The notes beneath the pieces were generated by a model. That model searched no databases, was not told where the DNA came from, and was given only the letters and a program-made list of their open reading frames with translations. Shown piece after piece: positions 39,001-51,000 of a stretch of DNA of 64,000 bases; the stretch's first letter is position 1, and each line of letters opens with the position of its first letter. The position numbers and the translations under genes are program-made. Source of the DNA: Xenopus tropicalis (lineage: Eukaryota > Chordata > Amphibia > Anura > Pipidae); the NCBI RefSeq assembly GCF_000004195.4, contig NC_030677.2, positions 102,770,329-102,834,328 of the forward strand, given 5' to 3'.

Positions 39001-42000
39001 ATTGGCTCTCCCCCTCCTACTGTGCTTCTGGCAGGGACCGTTAGGACACGCCTACTCTTCATTTCACACTGGACAGAGAAGTGATAGGATCTATAGGGAG
39101 CTCCAATAAAGGGGCCATTTTTACAAAGAGGATTAATTTGTAGCACAAAGGGAAATCAGCACCGTATATTATTCATAATTGCCTACAAAATTAGCGTTTT
39201 TCCCATTTATCCAATATGTCTCCTTTAATTATTTATTCTCTGGTGCTGTTGAGAGGAAGTAACATCTCAATTTTATTGAATAGCCAACAAAAACATTATT
39301 TCTCCTAATTTTAGACAATATTTGTCAGAATGGCAATGGAATAGAAGCTTGGTAAAAACACCAATATTGTAGTTTTGTTCAAATATTCTGAAATTGTTGG
39401 GTGCAGCAAGCCGTAAAAAAATCTTTGTAAGGCATAGTATACTAGTCAGCTACTATAGAATATTAACATAAATTAAACTGTTGTCTTATATTAAGATTTC
39501 ATTGCACATGAAGCCCTTTTAAGCTGCTGTGTTGCACTTTCTGCAGTGATCATGGTATTTTTTTCTGTCCAAGTAATTGTCTAAGTAATTCAAATTTCTC
39601 ACAAAACTAATTAAATGTGTTACAGAATGCATTGCCTAGTGATGAAGATGATAAAGACCCGAATGACCCTTACAGAGCTTTGGATATAGATTTGGATAAG
39701 TAAGTATCTTGTTTACTGTAATAGAGTTTAATGTTCTAATATTTTACTCTTAGTTTTACCAAAATGTTTTATTTAGCTGGCTTATTCTCAATGTTTAACT
39801 TATTTGATTTCAAAGAAGTGATGTTTTGTTAATAGCTTTGAGTACAGTATACCTGCTTGGGCCTTGGCTATACAAATAGAGCATTTTACTATTGGATTTT
39901 TGCCTGCTTTTTAGGTTAGTTGCTCCCACGTGTAGTTTTGTTTGCAATGTTAACTGGGCTAATGTTTCTCATTGGTAGGGCGGTGGTAGGAGAAAATCAA
40001 ACAAATTGTTAAAAGGAAATTTGCCTGAGTTTCAGATTTAGAATTTAAAAACTTCTGTAGAGGAGAGCACATAAAACCTTAAACATCAGAATGCATCTCT
40101 GAAACACTGATGATTTGCAATTTAATGTTATTTTGAAAAAATGTTTGTGCATGCCTAAAGATGCAAAAGCATACATTTTTGTTGCATAATGTTTTCTATT
40201 TGAATAATACAGTACTGCCATATTTATGGCATATTTTCAGTAAAAAATGACAGGTGGAAAAGCTTCTCAGCACAGAGTGTGTATACCATGTCCAGTTTAT
40301 GAAGTAAGAATTATGAAATTGAGAAGTGAGAATTATAAAATATTTTTTTTTCTTTTTATAAAACACCTTATTGATTTTAAAATTGCACTAGTGCCATTTT
40401 AACTTTAAATAAAAACTAAAGATATTTTTCCATAAATCCCACATAAATATATATATATTCTTTATGCTGACAAAAGCATGTTTTTTTCCTCAGGCCTTTA
40501 GCAGACACAGAGAAACTTCCTGTGCAAAGACATCGGAACGCAGAGATTCTGAAATCCCCAGAAAACGAAACACCCACATCAGACCAGAAAATCAAAAAGA
40601 TGAGCAAGAAGGAAAAGAAGCAGTCAGAGGCAGAGAGAGTAAAGAAAAAGGAAAAAAAGGTGATTATATAAAGGCCACGTGACAAAATGATTACTGAATG
40701 CCATTTTCTGCATTCTGACACTGTGGCTTATTTATGGAGTAGACTGAATGTTCATCCATTCCTATATTTTAAGGTTTTATAATCTAATTATGTTTTTTTT
40801 TGTTTTGCCTAATGGTTATTTGAGGTAGAAAAGCAAGGAGAAAGAAGAGAAAAGCAAGCACAAGAAATCTGTGTCCCACACCACAAAAGAAAAGGAATCT
40901 CCACTGAAGGAAGAGGAGTTTCAAGTGGATGAACAAGTCAATGAAGCTCCATCAGAGGTGAGCAATTAGTAATATAAAAGTAGTCTGCTTTTAAATGCCA
41001 GGGTTTTACTAACTAATTTAAACTATCTATGAGTTGGGTGGTTTTATTGTTTCACTGCCAACAATGGTGAGACATATTTGTATTTGATCTTTGTTATTAT
41101 ACCATTGCTAAATGCATGAAAAGCATGAAAAGATGCAAGTAACAGAAGAGAGAATGCAACTAAGTGAAGCTATAAACTAAATTTGTTGAGCAATGGGTTA
41201 GTTTTAGGTGCTCAGTTTAGTGGCTTGTGGGAATTGTTGTATCCCCTGTTGTAAAATATGAGTTCCATGGCCTGTGTAAATGCACTCAGTTGTTGGTCCT
41301 GTACAATTATATGGTCATGGAATTCCTCAGTGACACAATTGGGGGATTACTGACTTTATAAACACTTAGGGGTATATTTTATAGGGATGCACCGAATCCC
41401 TTTATAAAGCCCTTTATTGGCTTTATGGCTTTATTTTAAGGATTCGGTTTTGGCCAAATCCGTGGTCCCGGATTAGCATTAATTAGCATATGCTAATTAG
41501 CACTCACAAAGGGTTAAATTGTCGGGTGAAAAAAAATATTTTTTACCCATTCCAATCCTAATTACCATGTTAATTCGGCATTCGGGCGAATCCTTCAGGG
41601 GTTCGGCTGAACCCAAAAAAGTGGGTTCGGTGCATCCCTAGTATTTTATTAAATAATGTACCCCTTGTTGTAAAATACCTCAGAGTTCCGTGACCTATAT
41701 AAAAGCACTTGGCCTTTGGCCATATTCTTTTATATGGTTTTGAATCCTTGTTGATATATAATTTCCTTCGATTTTATTGGATTATTTACTAAGTAATGGA
41801 CACTGTGTTGCTAATAAATACACAGTTAGGGGCCCATTCATGAAACCTCAAAAAAAACTTTCGGAAAAAATCATATTTTCTCTAATTTGTAGAACTTTTC
41901 GTAATGACCACGATAATATTGTAAAAATTACGCAACTTTTTCGTGGTTTGCGTTAACTTCCACAAAAAAGTCGTATTTTTTGCAAAGACAACGATCATTT

Positions 42001-45000
42001 CGTAATTAATTTAAGCTTGGGTATCGTGACTATCTTTTGGCCAGGTTGGATCTGTAGAGTGCCATTGAGTCCTATGGAAGGCTTCCAAAATCATACATTG
42101 AAGTTTCAAAGCCAGAATGGTTTTCACGCTGTTTACAACCGTTCGGATCTGAAAATTTTGCGACTTTCGGATCGCAACCACAATATTTTCGTATAACCAA
42201 GAAAATAATTTTTGTGACATTTTCGCACATCAGAAATTATTGTGGTTACTCCAAAATTTTTCGTGCTTTTAACCACACAAAATTTGTGCTTTCATGAATG
42301 GGCCCCGAATGTAGGCTTCAAATCCCACATTAATTTGTTTGCATGTTTTGCAATGAGTTTCAAATCCTTTGTGTATTGCCTTGCCTTTTTTGCATCATCA
42401 CTAGAGTCACTACAACTGTCTTTGTTTTTAGGACATGGATTTCTGGCTAAGCAACTCCACATTACCCTCTCAAGCAGAGGTTAGTAGACTAAGGGGCACA
42501 TTTACTAAGCAATTTTGAGAAAAACTGTTTTGTTTTTTTTACTTCTATATTTTTTAAAAGTATGAATGGGTTTTTGGCAGTAATCAAATTTTCTGATATT
42601 GTTTCTCGAAAAATTAAAATTTTTCGGAAAGTTTCCCCGAAAAAGTTTTTTGAAAATAACTCACATAATTTGTGATTTATTAATCTTAATTAACTTTTTT
42701 TTTGTGAAAAAAAAAAATTAGGCAGGTTTAATCTGTCAAGCACCATTGAGTCCTATGGAGGCTTAGAATAATAGAGGAATAGAACTGTCCTTGACACATT
42801 TTCAGGGAGAAGTTAACCCCCTTATTGTTTTCTGTTTACCAAGTTTCAAGGGGACGTTAATCCCCTCACTTTTTTTCATTTCACCCAGTTTCAAGTGAAT
42901 CTTAAAGGACATTTAAACCCCACACACAGAAATGTAATCAGTGAACATCCTTTTTGAAATCTTTCAATACCTGCCACACTGGTTGTCCAGAGGTTAATAG
43001 TAAGGCTGCAACATCTCCTTAATCACTTAGGTTTCCTTCTCCTCCTGTAACCCACTCGGTCCCCTCCCTCAGGAATTTACTTTGGCTGTTGGCTTGTGGG
43101 CATGCTCAGTTATTCTAAGCTCAGATTACAAAACACGCCCTCCAGTCTAGCAGCCAGTGAAGAGATGGCATTGCTGGTTCCCATAGAAACTCAGCTCTAT
43201 CTGTCTGCTTCAGTATTTTTCTCCTAACTTTCTCTCCTAAGCTCAGGTCAAACAAAGCAGAACTTTTATCAGACAGTTCTGCCTGTGTGAGCCAGTATTC
43301 TTTTTTTTTTTTAAAGTTTTTATTTTTGCATTTTTCAATTTAACATAAAAGTAAAACAGCAAAAGGAGGAAGAGAAAGATAGAATAGAGGAATAGGGGGT
43401 AGAGAGAGGGGGGGAGGAGGGGGAAAGAGGCAGGCTGTAGAGCTGGGGAGATTGGGACCAGTTTATTTCCGTTGTTATGGTATATTGTCCGTGATGTTTC
43501 CTGGGGTTTCATGGAAGGCCACCCAGGGGCCCCATTGGGTGTGAAAAGCGTGTCTGAGTTGAAGGTAGTTAAAGTGCATTGTTTGGGGGATTTGGTGGCT
43601 TTCTCTAAGTGTTTGGAAATGTTTTATGTCTCCATTCGTTAGTATGCCTTGTAGGTGTTTAATTCCATGGGAGGCCCATTGAGCGATGTTGGGTAGGGAG
43701 TTGAAGTTGGGTAAGGAGCAGTTGCCCCATAATGGTGTCCAACGTGACCATGTTTGTTGTGGGCCTTGGACATGTTTGAGGGCCTTTTGGAAGGCAGTGA
43801 GGACTGTGCACATAGGGGTGGTGGTTGTGTAATGTTTTGAATTTCCTCTGTATGGTAGGTTTGCTAGAGCTTCGAGTGAGCCCAAAATATTAGCTTCAAG
43901 TAGCGTGGATGTATTGTCCTGGTGTGGGGTTAGCCACCAGTGCACATAAATTAATTGGCTGGCTAGATAGTATAGTCTCATGTTAGGTAGGACCAGGCCT
44001 CCCTGAGTGACAGGGGCTTGCAGGGCTTTTAAGCTTATGCGAGGGTGTTCTCCTGCCCATAGAAACCTTAGGATCAGGGAGTCAATGTGTTTAAACCATT
44101 TGGCACGGGGAGGTACTGGCGAATTATGAAAGATATATAAGAATTTAGGGAGAAATACCATTTTTAGTAGGTTAATTCTACCCGGCAGAGTGAGGGGTAG
44201 CTGTGCCCATGCATCTATTTTGTTGGATAGATTTTGTACTATCGGGGTCAGATTTCCTTCTTCAAATTTGGTATGTTGTTTGTTAATGACCATCCCTAGG
44301 TATTTAAATGATTGTACCACTTGTAATTGTCCAATCTGCTGTGCTTGGGGAGGGGGAAGTGGGTCTATAGGGAAGATTAGAGATTTGGATTGGTTCACTC
44401 GTAGTCCTGAGTAGATACCAAATTCCTCTATCTGGGACAGTGCATTAGATAGCGCTTCATTTGGGTTGGCCAAATATAAAAGCATATCATCTGCATATAA
44501 TGATACCTTTTCTATTAGTCTGCCGGCCTGTAGTCCATTGGGGGAGTCCCTGAGTAGTGTTGCTAAGGGCTCTATTGCCAGTGCAAATAGCAATGGTGAG
44601 AGAGGGCACCCCTGCCTCGTTCCGCGCTCGAGTGGGAGGGGGTCAGTTATTAACCAAGACCCTTGCTTGAGGATGCCAATAAAGTGCTCTTACCCAGGCC
44701 CTGTATCTGCCACCCAGTCCAAAGCGTCGGAGAATTTCCCACAAATAGCCCCAAGACACTGTATCAAAGGCTTTAGCTGTATCGAGGGATACCACTATTC
44801 TGTTCCCTTTGTTGTCATGGTCATATTCTAGGTTGTTAAATAACCGTCTGATATTTATGTCTGTATCGTTCTGTGGCATAAATCCGGTTTGATCAGGGTG
44901 GATTACTGATCTTACAATTCGTTTTAGCCTGTTAGCTAACACTTTTGCAAGAATTTTTGCATCACAGTTTAGTAAGGATATGGGGCGGTAGGAACCGCAG

Positions 45001-48000
45001 TCGTCTGAGGGTTTGCCAACTTTAGGGATGAGTGTGATATGTGCCATGTAGCATGACTCTGGGAGAACATTAGTGTCTGTTATGTTATTATATAAGGTGC
45101 ATAGTTTGGGGGACAGTATTTGAGAGTGGGCTTTGTACCATTCAGCTGGGAGGCCGTCTGGACCGGGGGTGTGGCCAGGTGGCATATCTGCAATTGCTTC
45201 TTCTATCTCCTCTATAGTGATATCTCTGTCTAGGTGCATTTTACTATCTGGCGGGATAGATGGAAGTTCAATGCTGTCTAGGAAGTTACATAGTTGTTCA
45301 TGTGGGAGTGGGGGGAGTGCTGCATATGTACTTTGGAAGTATTGTTTGAAGCGTTCCGCTATGTGTTCTTGTTGTGAGAGTGTGTTCCCGTTATCATCTT
45401 TGATGTTTGCTATGACATTGTGGGGGTTATCATCTTTAGCTAATATTGCGAGTAGTTTCCCGTTTTTCCCCCCTATCACAAACCAGAAGGCTTTGCGGTA
45501 TAGTTCTCTTTGAGAGAACTTTTCCACATAAAGCGAGTCGAGGTGCCTCTGCGCATTTGCCAGCTCCTCCTTGTAGGTGTTATTAGGGTCAGTTACTACC
45601 TTCTGTTCTGCTTTTCCTAAGGATATTTTAGCCATGTTAATATTAGCATCATTCTCCCGCCTATTAGTCGCTATCAAAGATATATAGAGACCCCTGGTAA
45701 ACGCTTTGCATGTGTCCCATGTTATTTGCTCAGAGGCTGTGTCAGTCTTTTGTTCCCAGTATTCTGTCAGTAGTGGAGTGAAGGCCTCTGCCACTTTCGG
45801 GGTGGAGATCCACTTTGGTGGAAGTCATCACATCTGGGAGGGGTTATTCATGTTACCTGTGAGGGATAGGATTAAGGGGGCATGATCAGAGCAGAGTCTG
45901 CTGGTGAAATACACTTTGTCTACCCTTTTAAGAAGTTCTGGGTTGGCCAACATTAGGTCTATCCTAGACAGAGCTGATGTAGCAATGGTGTAGCAGGAGT
46001 ATTGCCTCAGTTGGGGGTGTTTCCACCTCCATACATCTGTAAGGTTAGTAGCCTCTATCCAGGCCGGGAAGGAGATAGACTCCGTCCAGTTACTAGTGAC
46101 TCTATCTATGGAGGGGTTTGGTACCATGTTGAAGTCTCCGCACCATATTGTTGGGAAGCTGCCTAGAATTGCCACTTTTTGTATAATCTCAGATAGGATT
46201 TGCAGTTCAGCTGGGGGAGGAATGTATACATTGATCAATATGTAAGTCGTTCCTTGTATGATGCATTTTAGAATGAGATATTTGCCTGCTCTATCTGTGA
46301 TTAGGCGTTCGAAATTAAAATTTAGGTTTTTTCTGACCAGTATTGCTACTCCCCTAGAATATGTGGAGAATTCTGCATGGTACACGGCTGCAATCCAGTT
46401 ACGTTTAAGGGCACGTACCTGTTGTCCTATTAAATGTGTCTCTTGGAGCATGATTACATTTGCTCCAGATTTCCTAAGCTGTCCCATCACTATTGATCTC
46501 TTAATTCTATCATTAAGCCCCCGAATATTCCATGATAACAAGGTAAGGTTACGGTTTTGCTGAGCCATATGTGACCTTAGGGTATATTACTGTACGAAGC
46601 TGTACAACGGGGTACTGAGTAGGAGCCCTCATCCCAGTGTGTTAAGTAGTTTACGGTTATGTGGTGGATTGGTATATTGGGCTTCAGGCTCCATCCCGGT
46701 ACCCCTCTAATTTCACCATTACCATGTAGCCAACGTTGAGGGTAAAGTTGCACTTGCCTCATTAGGAAAGGAAAGAGGGAAAGGAAGAAAGGAAAGAAAT
46801 AGACATAAACATAGAGATACATCATATAAATCCCAACAATATTCCCCCCACCCGGTATCCTCCACCCAACTTGGAGATACATTTTCCCGGAACAAAATTG
46901 TATCCAACTAGGGAGTAGCAACAAATAGGAACAAGTAAGATTGCCCACAAAGTAGGACAGTTGGTTGGGGGGCGCTGCACTGGCAACAGTATGGTGTTTC
47001 CGCGTCCACTCAAAGCATTTCCTGAGCGGGGTAGTTCAGTCATCATTCCCCCTACTTCTCACAGGTGGTGGTTGGCATATTTCAGTGGTCTAGAGTCTGT
47101 CTCTAGAACCTCGGATGCTGTGGGGGGGGGAGGACGGTCAACTTGAGTTATAGTCTAAACAACAGGAACTCTCCCCTTCATGGCCGCAGGTGGAGCGCGG
47201 ATATATTTCTGTGAACTCCGCATTTCCTGCTTTACTCCAAAGGAGCAGGAACTGTTGTGATTCGTGGCCTTGTGTGGGCTACGTAAATCCAAACTTAGGC
47301 ATTGTCTCTTAACGTTGTGCTCTGGGAGAGCCCCTGGCGTTGTCTGGTCTGTGATCAAGCCATTCGAGTGCCAGCTCTGGTCGGTCAAAGAAATTAGCCT
47401 TTCCGCCGTCCATTATTTTCAGTTTGGCTGGATATAGCATTGCGTATTCTAGCCCGAGGTCCCGGAGCTTGCGCTTTGCCCCTGTATATGAGCTGCGCTT
47501 CTTCTGAACTGTAGAGGAGTAGTCTGGGCAGAGCGAGATCCAGGCACCTGCATATTGTAGGTCTCCTTTTTTCCTTGCCTCTCTCAGCGCGGAGTCTCTA
47601 TCCCTGTAGTTCAGCAGTTTAATTAGGAATGCTCTTGGTGGGGCCCCAGGCGGAAGGGGTCTGAGTGGGACCCGATGCGCACGCTCCACCACAAATTGTG
47701 GGGAGAATGCGTCTTGACCTAGTAGTTCTTTGAGCCAGGTTTCTGCGAATGTTTCAGGATGGGCTCCTTCGCTCCTCTCTGGGAGGCCAAGGATTCGGAC
47801 ATTGGATCGGCTTTGGCGGTTCTCGAGGTCGTCCATGCGGTCGGTCACAGTTTGAAGCTGTGTTTTAATTTGGGATAGTTCTTGTGGAAGATTAGCTGTA
47901 CGGTCCTCTACCCCTCCCATTCTTTCTTCCAGTGCTCCTGTTCTTTCGCGGATGGTTTGGATGTCTTGTTTTATCAAAGAAAAATCTATTTTTAGTTCTT

Positions 48001-51000
48001 CAATTTTTGAAGTGAATGTTGTGGTCAGCGAGGTTTGGCACTGTAGGATGGCAGACATAAGATCCGCTGAAGTAGGAGCTGATGTGTTATCAGTTGGCGG
48101 TTCTTTTGCAGAGATGTCTGAAAGTGGGGGAGATGCGCTTGGTGAGGGGGAAGAGGAGCCGGCAGTTTCTTGGCTGTTCTTACGGGCGAATTGCTCTAGG
48201 CGAGTAGCTGCTTCCGACCTAGCCCTTTGCGTGTTCTTCCCCATATTAAAGGCTGGAGCTGAGTGCTTGGGGAGTTTTTAATGTTGACAGCACACTTTTT
48301 GTGAGAATAGTCAGGTAAGAGACAATAGTTCAGTATTAAGCAGGTTGCAGTGATCACAGAGGTAGTATTTCACATGTACAGCAAGCCCCCATTGATTAGG
48401 TGGGTCACATGTGGGCAGGTGTGTAAGACATCATCTTTTCCTAAGTAAGGGAGTTATAAGTCCCAGTTGACATATATTTTGAGGCTGAGAAGTGGCAGCA
48501 CAATTCTGTTAGTTGGTAGTATTTAGCTTGGATACTGCTGCTGTTAGTATGTGGATGTTACTGTAATACATATGGCCTCAGTAACACTAGGTTGTATTAG
48601 TGCTGGGCGGTATGACCAAAAATTTATATCACGGTATTTTTCAAAATTATATCGGTATCACGGTATTTGACGGTATTTTTTTTTCCCCATGCATGATTAG
48701 GTGACCACCCCAAACACCCCCCCATCCGCACGCAACCCCCCCATCCGCACGCACCCCCCCCCACCCCAAACACCCCCCCATCCGCACACCCCCCCCCACC
48801 CCAAACACCCCCCCATCCGCACACCCCCCCCCCACCCCACCCCAAACACCCCCCCATCCCCTTCACATAAATATAACCCCCCACCCCACCCCCCCCCCAA
48901 ACACAACCCCATCCCCTTCACATAAGTATAACCCACCCACCCCCACCCCAAACACCCCCCCATCCCCTTCACATAAATATAACCCCCCCCCCCCCAAACA
49001 TAACCCCATCCCCTTCACATAAAATATAATTACTGGCCAGGCACCCCCCCCCCCGACAGCTCACATTGGTATCCGACTCTGAATGCGTCCTAGCGATGGC
49101 GCTTTTGTAGAGTGTGCGCGCTGACGTCACGTGCGCGCTGACGTCACGTGCGCGCTGACGTCACGTGCGCGCTGACGTCACGTGCGCGCTGACGTCACGT
49201 GCACACCCGGAAGTATTCAGCACACCGGTATGTAGAAAATTCATATCGGTTTCAAAAAAAAAAACGGTGATCGGTTTTTACCGGTATACCGCCCAGCACT
49301 AGGTTGTATCTTATGGGTGCACTTTATCAATGGAGGGGGGCTCCCAGGGTAGGGGCAACACTCACCCCACTGCTGCCTCTTGTAGGAGTCTCCACAGCCC
49401 CTCTGCAGAGAAAACGGAGCGTTGCCGTGACAACCGTGCTCCCGGTGCGTCCGCGGTCGGGTTCGCAATCACGCGAGGCCCAGGCTTCTTGGGCCTAGTT
49501 AGGCCCCGGTGTGAGCGGCTGCTCAGACGGCTTTATTTTAGCCAATTTTTGCCTCAGGTGCCAGTCGATGCTCTGAGGAGCTGGTGGATCCTCCTTCTTA
49601 GCCTTAGATCGGCTCAGGCTGCAGGGATGGTTAGGGATTTGGGAGAGATCCCCAGGAGCTCCCAAAAGTGCGGCCACTCGGTAGCCTGGTTAGCCACGCC
49701 CCCCGAGCCAGTATTCTTGATGAATGCTGAATAAGGGGTCTGTGTGTGTGTATGTTATTTGCAGATTTAAATGTATCTGAGGGAAAATGGCCACCGGGTG
49801 AAAGCTGCTATTTGCTTTAGGAAAATGTGATGGTGCTGGCAAGCAGTGGGAATATATGCAGTACAAATGATTCCATTTGGGTGGGGAAGACATGCCCAAC
49901 TGATATACATGGTAGGAAAATATAGGCTTTACATGTCCTTTAAACACATTATTGTTTTCCAAGAATGAATGCCAGTGCTCCCAAAATGGCTGTTGGAGCA
50001 ATTCCTGTTTAATAATAATAATAATAATAATAATAAAGAGGATTTAAACTCAAATGTTAAACTCAAAATTTTTGAATGAACAATTCAAGCATTATTGTGA
50101 CATTTTATAAATACAACAATGATCGAGTTTAATTCGAATTTATACCATGTCGCATTACAACTTTCAAGGTCAGCAAAAAAAGAATTTTTGTAAATCGGCT
50201 TCTAAGAGTTCCTATTTGCTATTGTAGAATGAATGTATTGATGACATCTAAAATATTAAAGCTTCTTTCCAGAAGACTGCAGAAAAATGTTGCTTTTGTT
50301 TGTGTTACATAAATCTTATATACACTTTCCTAACTCGAGCACACTAAGTAGGTCTTGTATCTTCCATAAACTTTGAGATGGTAAGAGTAAAATTACATTC
50401 GACATAGGAGTTATGTAGAGTTTACTGACAAATCACTGTGTGGTATGGAAATTGTAGTTTTGCGGATCGCAAGATGCAGCAAACGATTGTGAGAACAGCA
50501 GGGAGAGATTACTAGAATAACTCTCCCATCAATTCAAGATATTTTTAAATTGCACTGTTCCAGAAAGGTGTCAGGCATTGTAGTTGATCCTTTACATCCT
50601 TATTTTAATCTATTTGTTTTATTGCCATCTGGAAAACGATATTGCAGCATTGGTGCCCAATCAGCTAGATTATACAACATTTTTATTTTTATTTAGCGGA
50701 TTTTAAATGAATAGTCAGTTTTTATTTCTTTGTAGGGTCCTGTGTAGAAAAGTAAATGTTTTTTTGTTTGTTTTTTTTACATGGGAATTTGCACAGTAAT
50801 ATATGCACTTAATTATAATAACACACAAGGTTGTTATTGTATAAAATTGAAACAGAATTAGAATAATATGGTTATTCACTATGGTGATACATTGGAAAAC
50901 TTCATTTACTTTTATATCATTTTAAAATATCATTAAATATCAAATAAATATCATTTTACCAGATTTGGCAAACATGGATTGATTATAGATTCCATGGCAC

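Larger units (their letters stand above)
48598..49301. mobile_element. hAT-type element inside the L1 5' region
   Basis: Ends TAGTGCTGGGCGGTATGACC and, inverted, TAGTGCTGGGCGGTATACCG. Perfect 8-bp duplication GGTTGTAT (48590-48597, 49302-49309). It carries a C-rich tandem region (48700-49060) and an array of CRE/E-box units (49117-49205). No transposase. Confidence 0.9.
43303..49704 (-). mobile_element. L1-type LINE, near full length, antisense to AP3D1
   Basis: A target duplication GAGCCAGTATTCTT lies at 43289-43302 and 49705-49718, with the poly(A) tail (T run on +) at 43303-43312. Order on the minus strand: about 1.46 kb of 5' sequence (including a 704-bp hAT insertion), ORF1, a roughly 740-bp spacer, ORF2 and a short C/T-rich 3' UTR. 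The 5' end begins GGGGGCGTGGCTAACCAGG, so it seems complete. The ORFs have few lesions, so it is a fairly recent insertion. Confidence 0.9.
42906..49939. mobile_element. T2-type MITE split by an L1 element
   Basis: TTAA at 42902-42905 followed by AGGACATTTAAACCCC, and at the other end the inverse of AGGACATGTAAAGCC before TTAA at 49940-49943. The two parts, 42906-43302 and 49705-49939, together give about 630 bp. The L1 at 43303-49704 lies between. Confidence 0.7.

Noticed and set aside
48620..48970. Gly/Trp-rich and Pro/His-rich frames
   Set aside because: C-rich tandem repeat inside the hAT element at 48598-49301.
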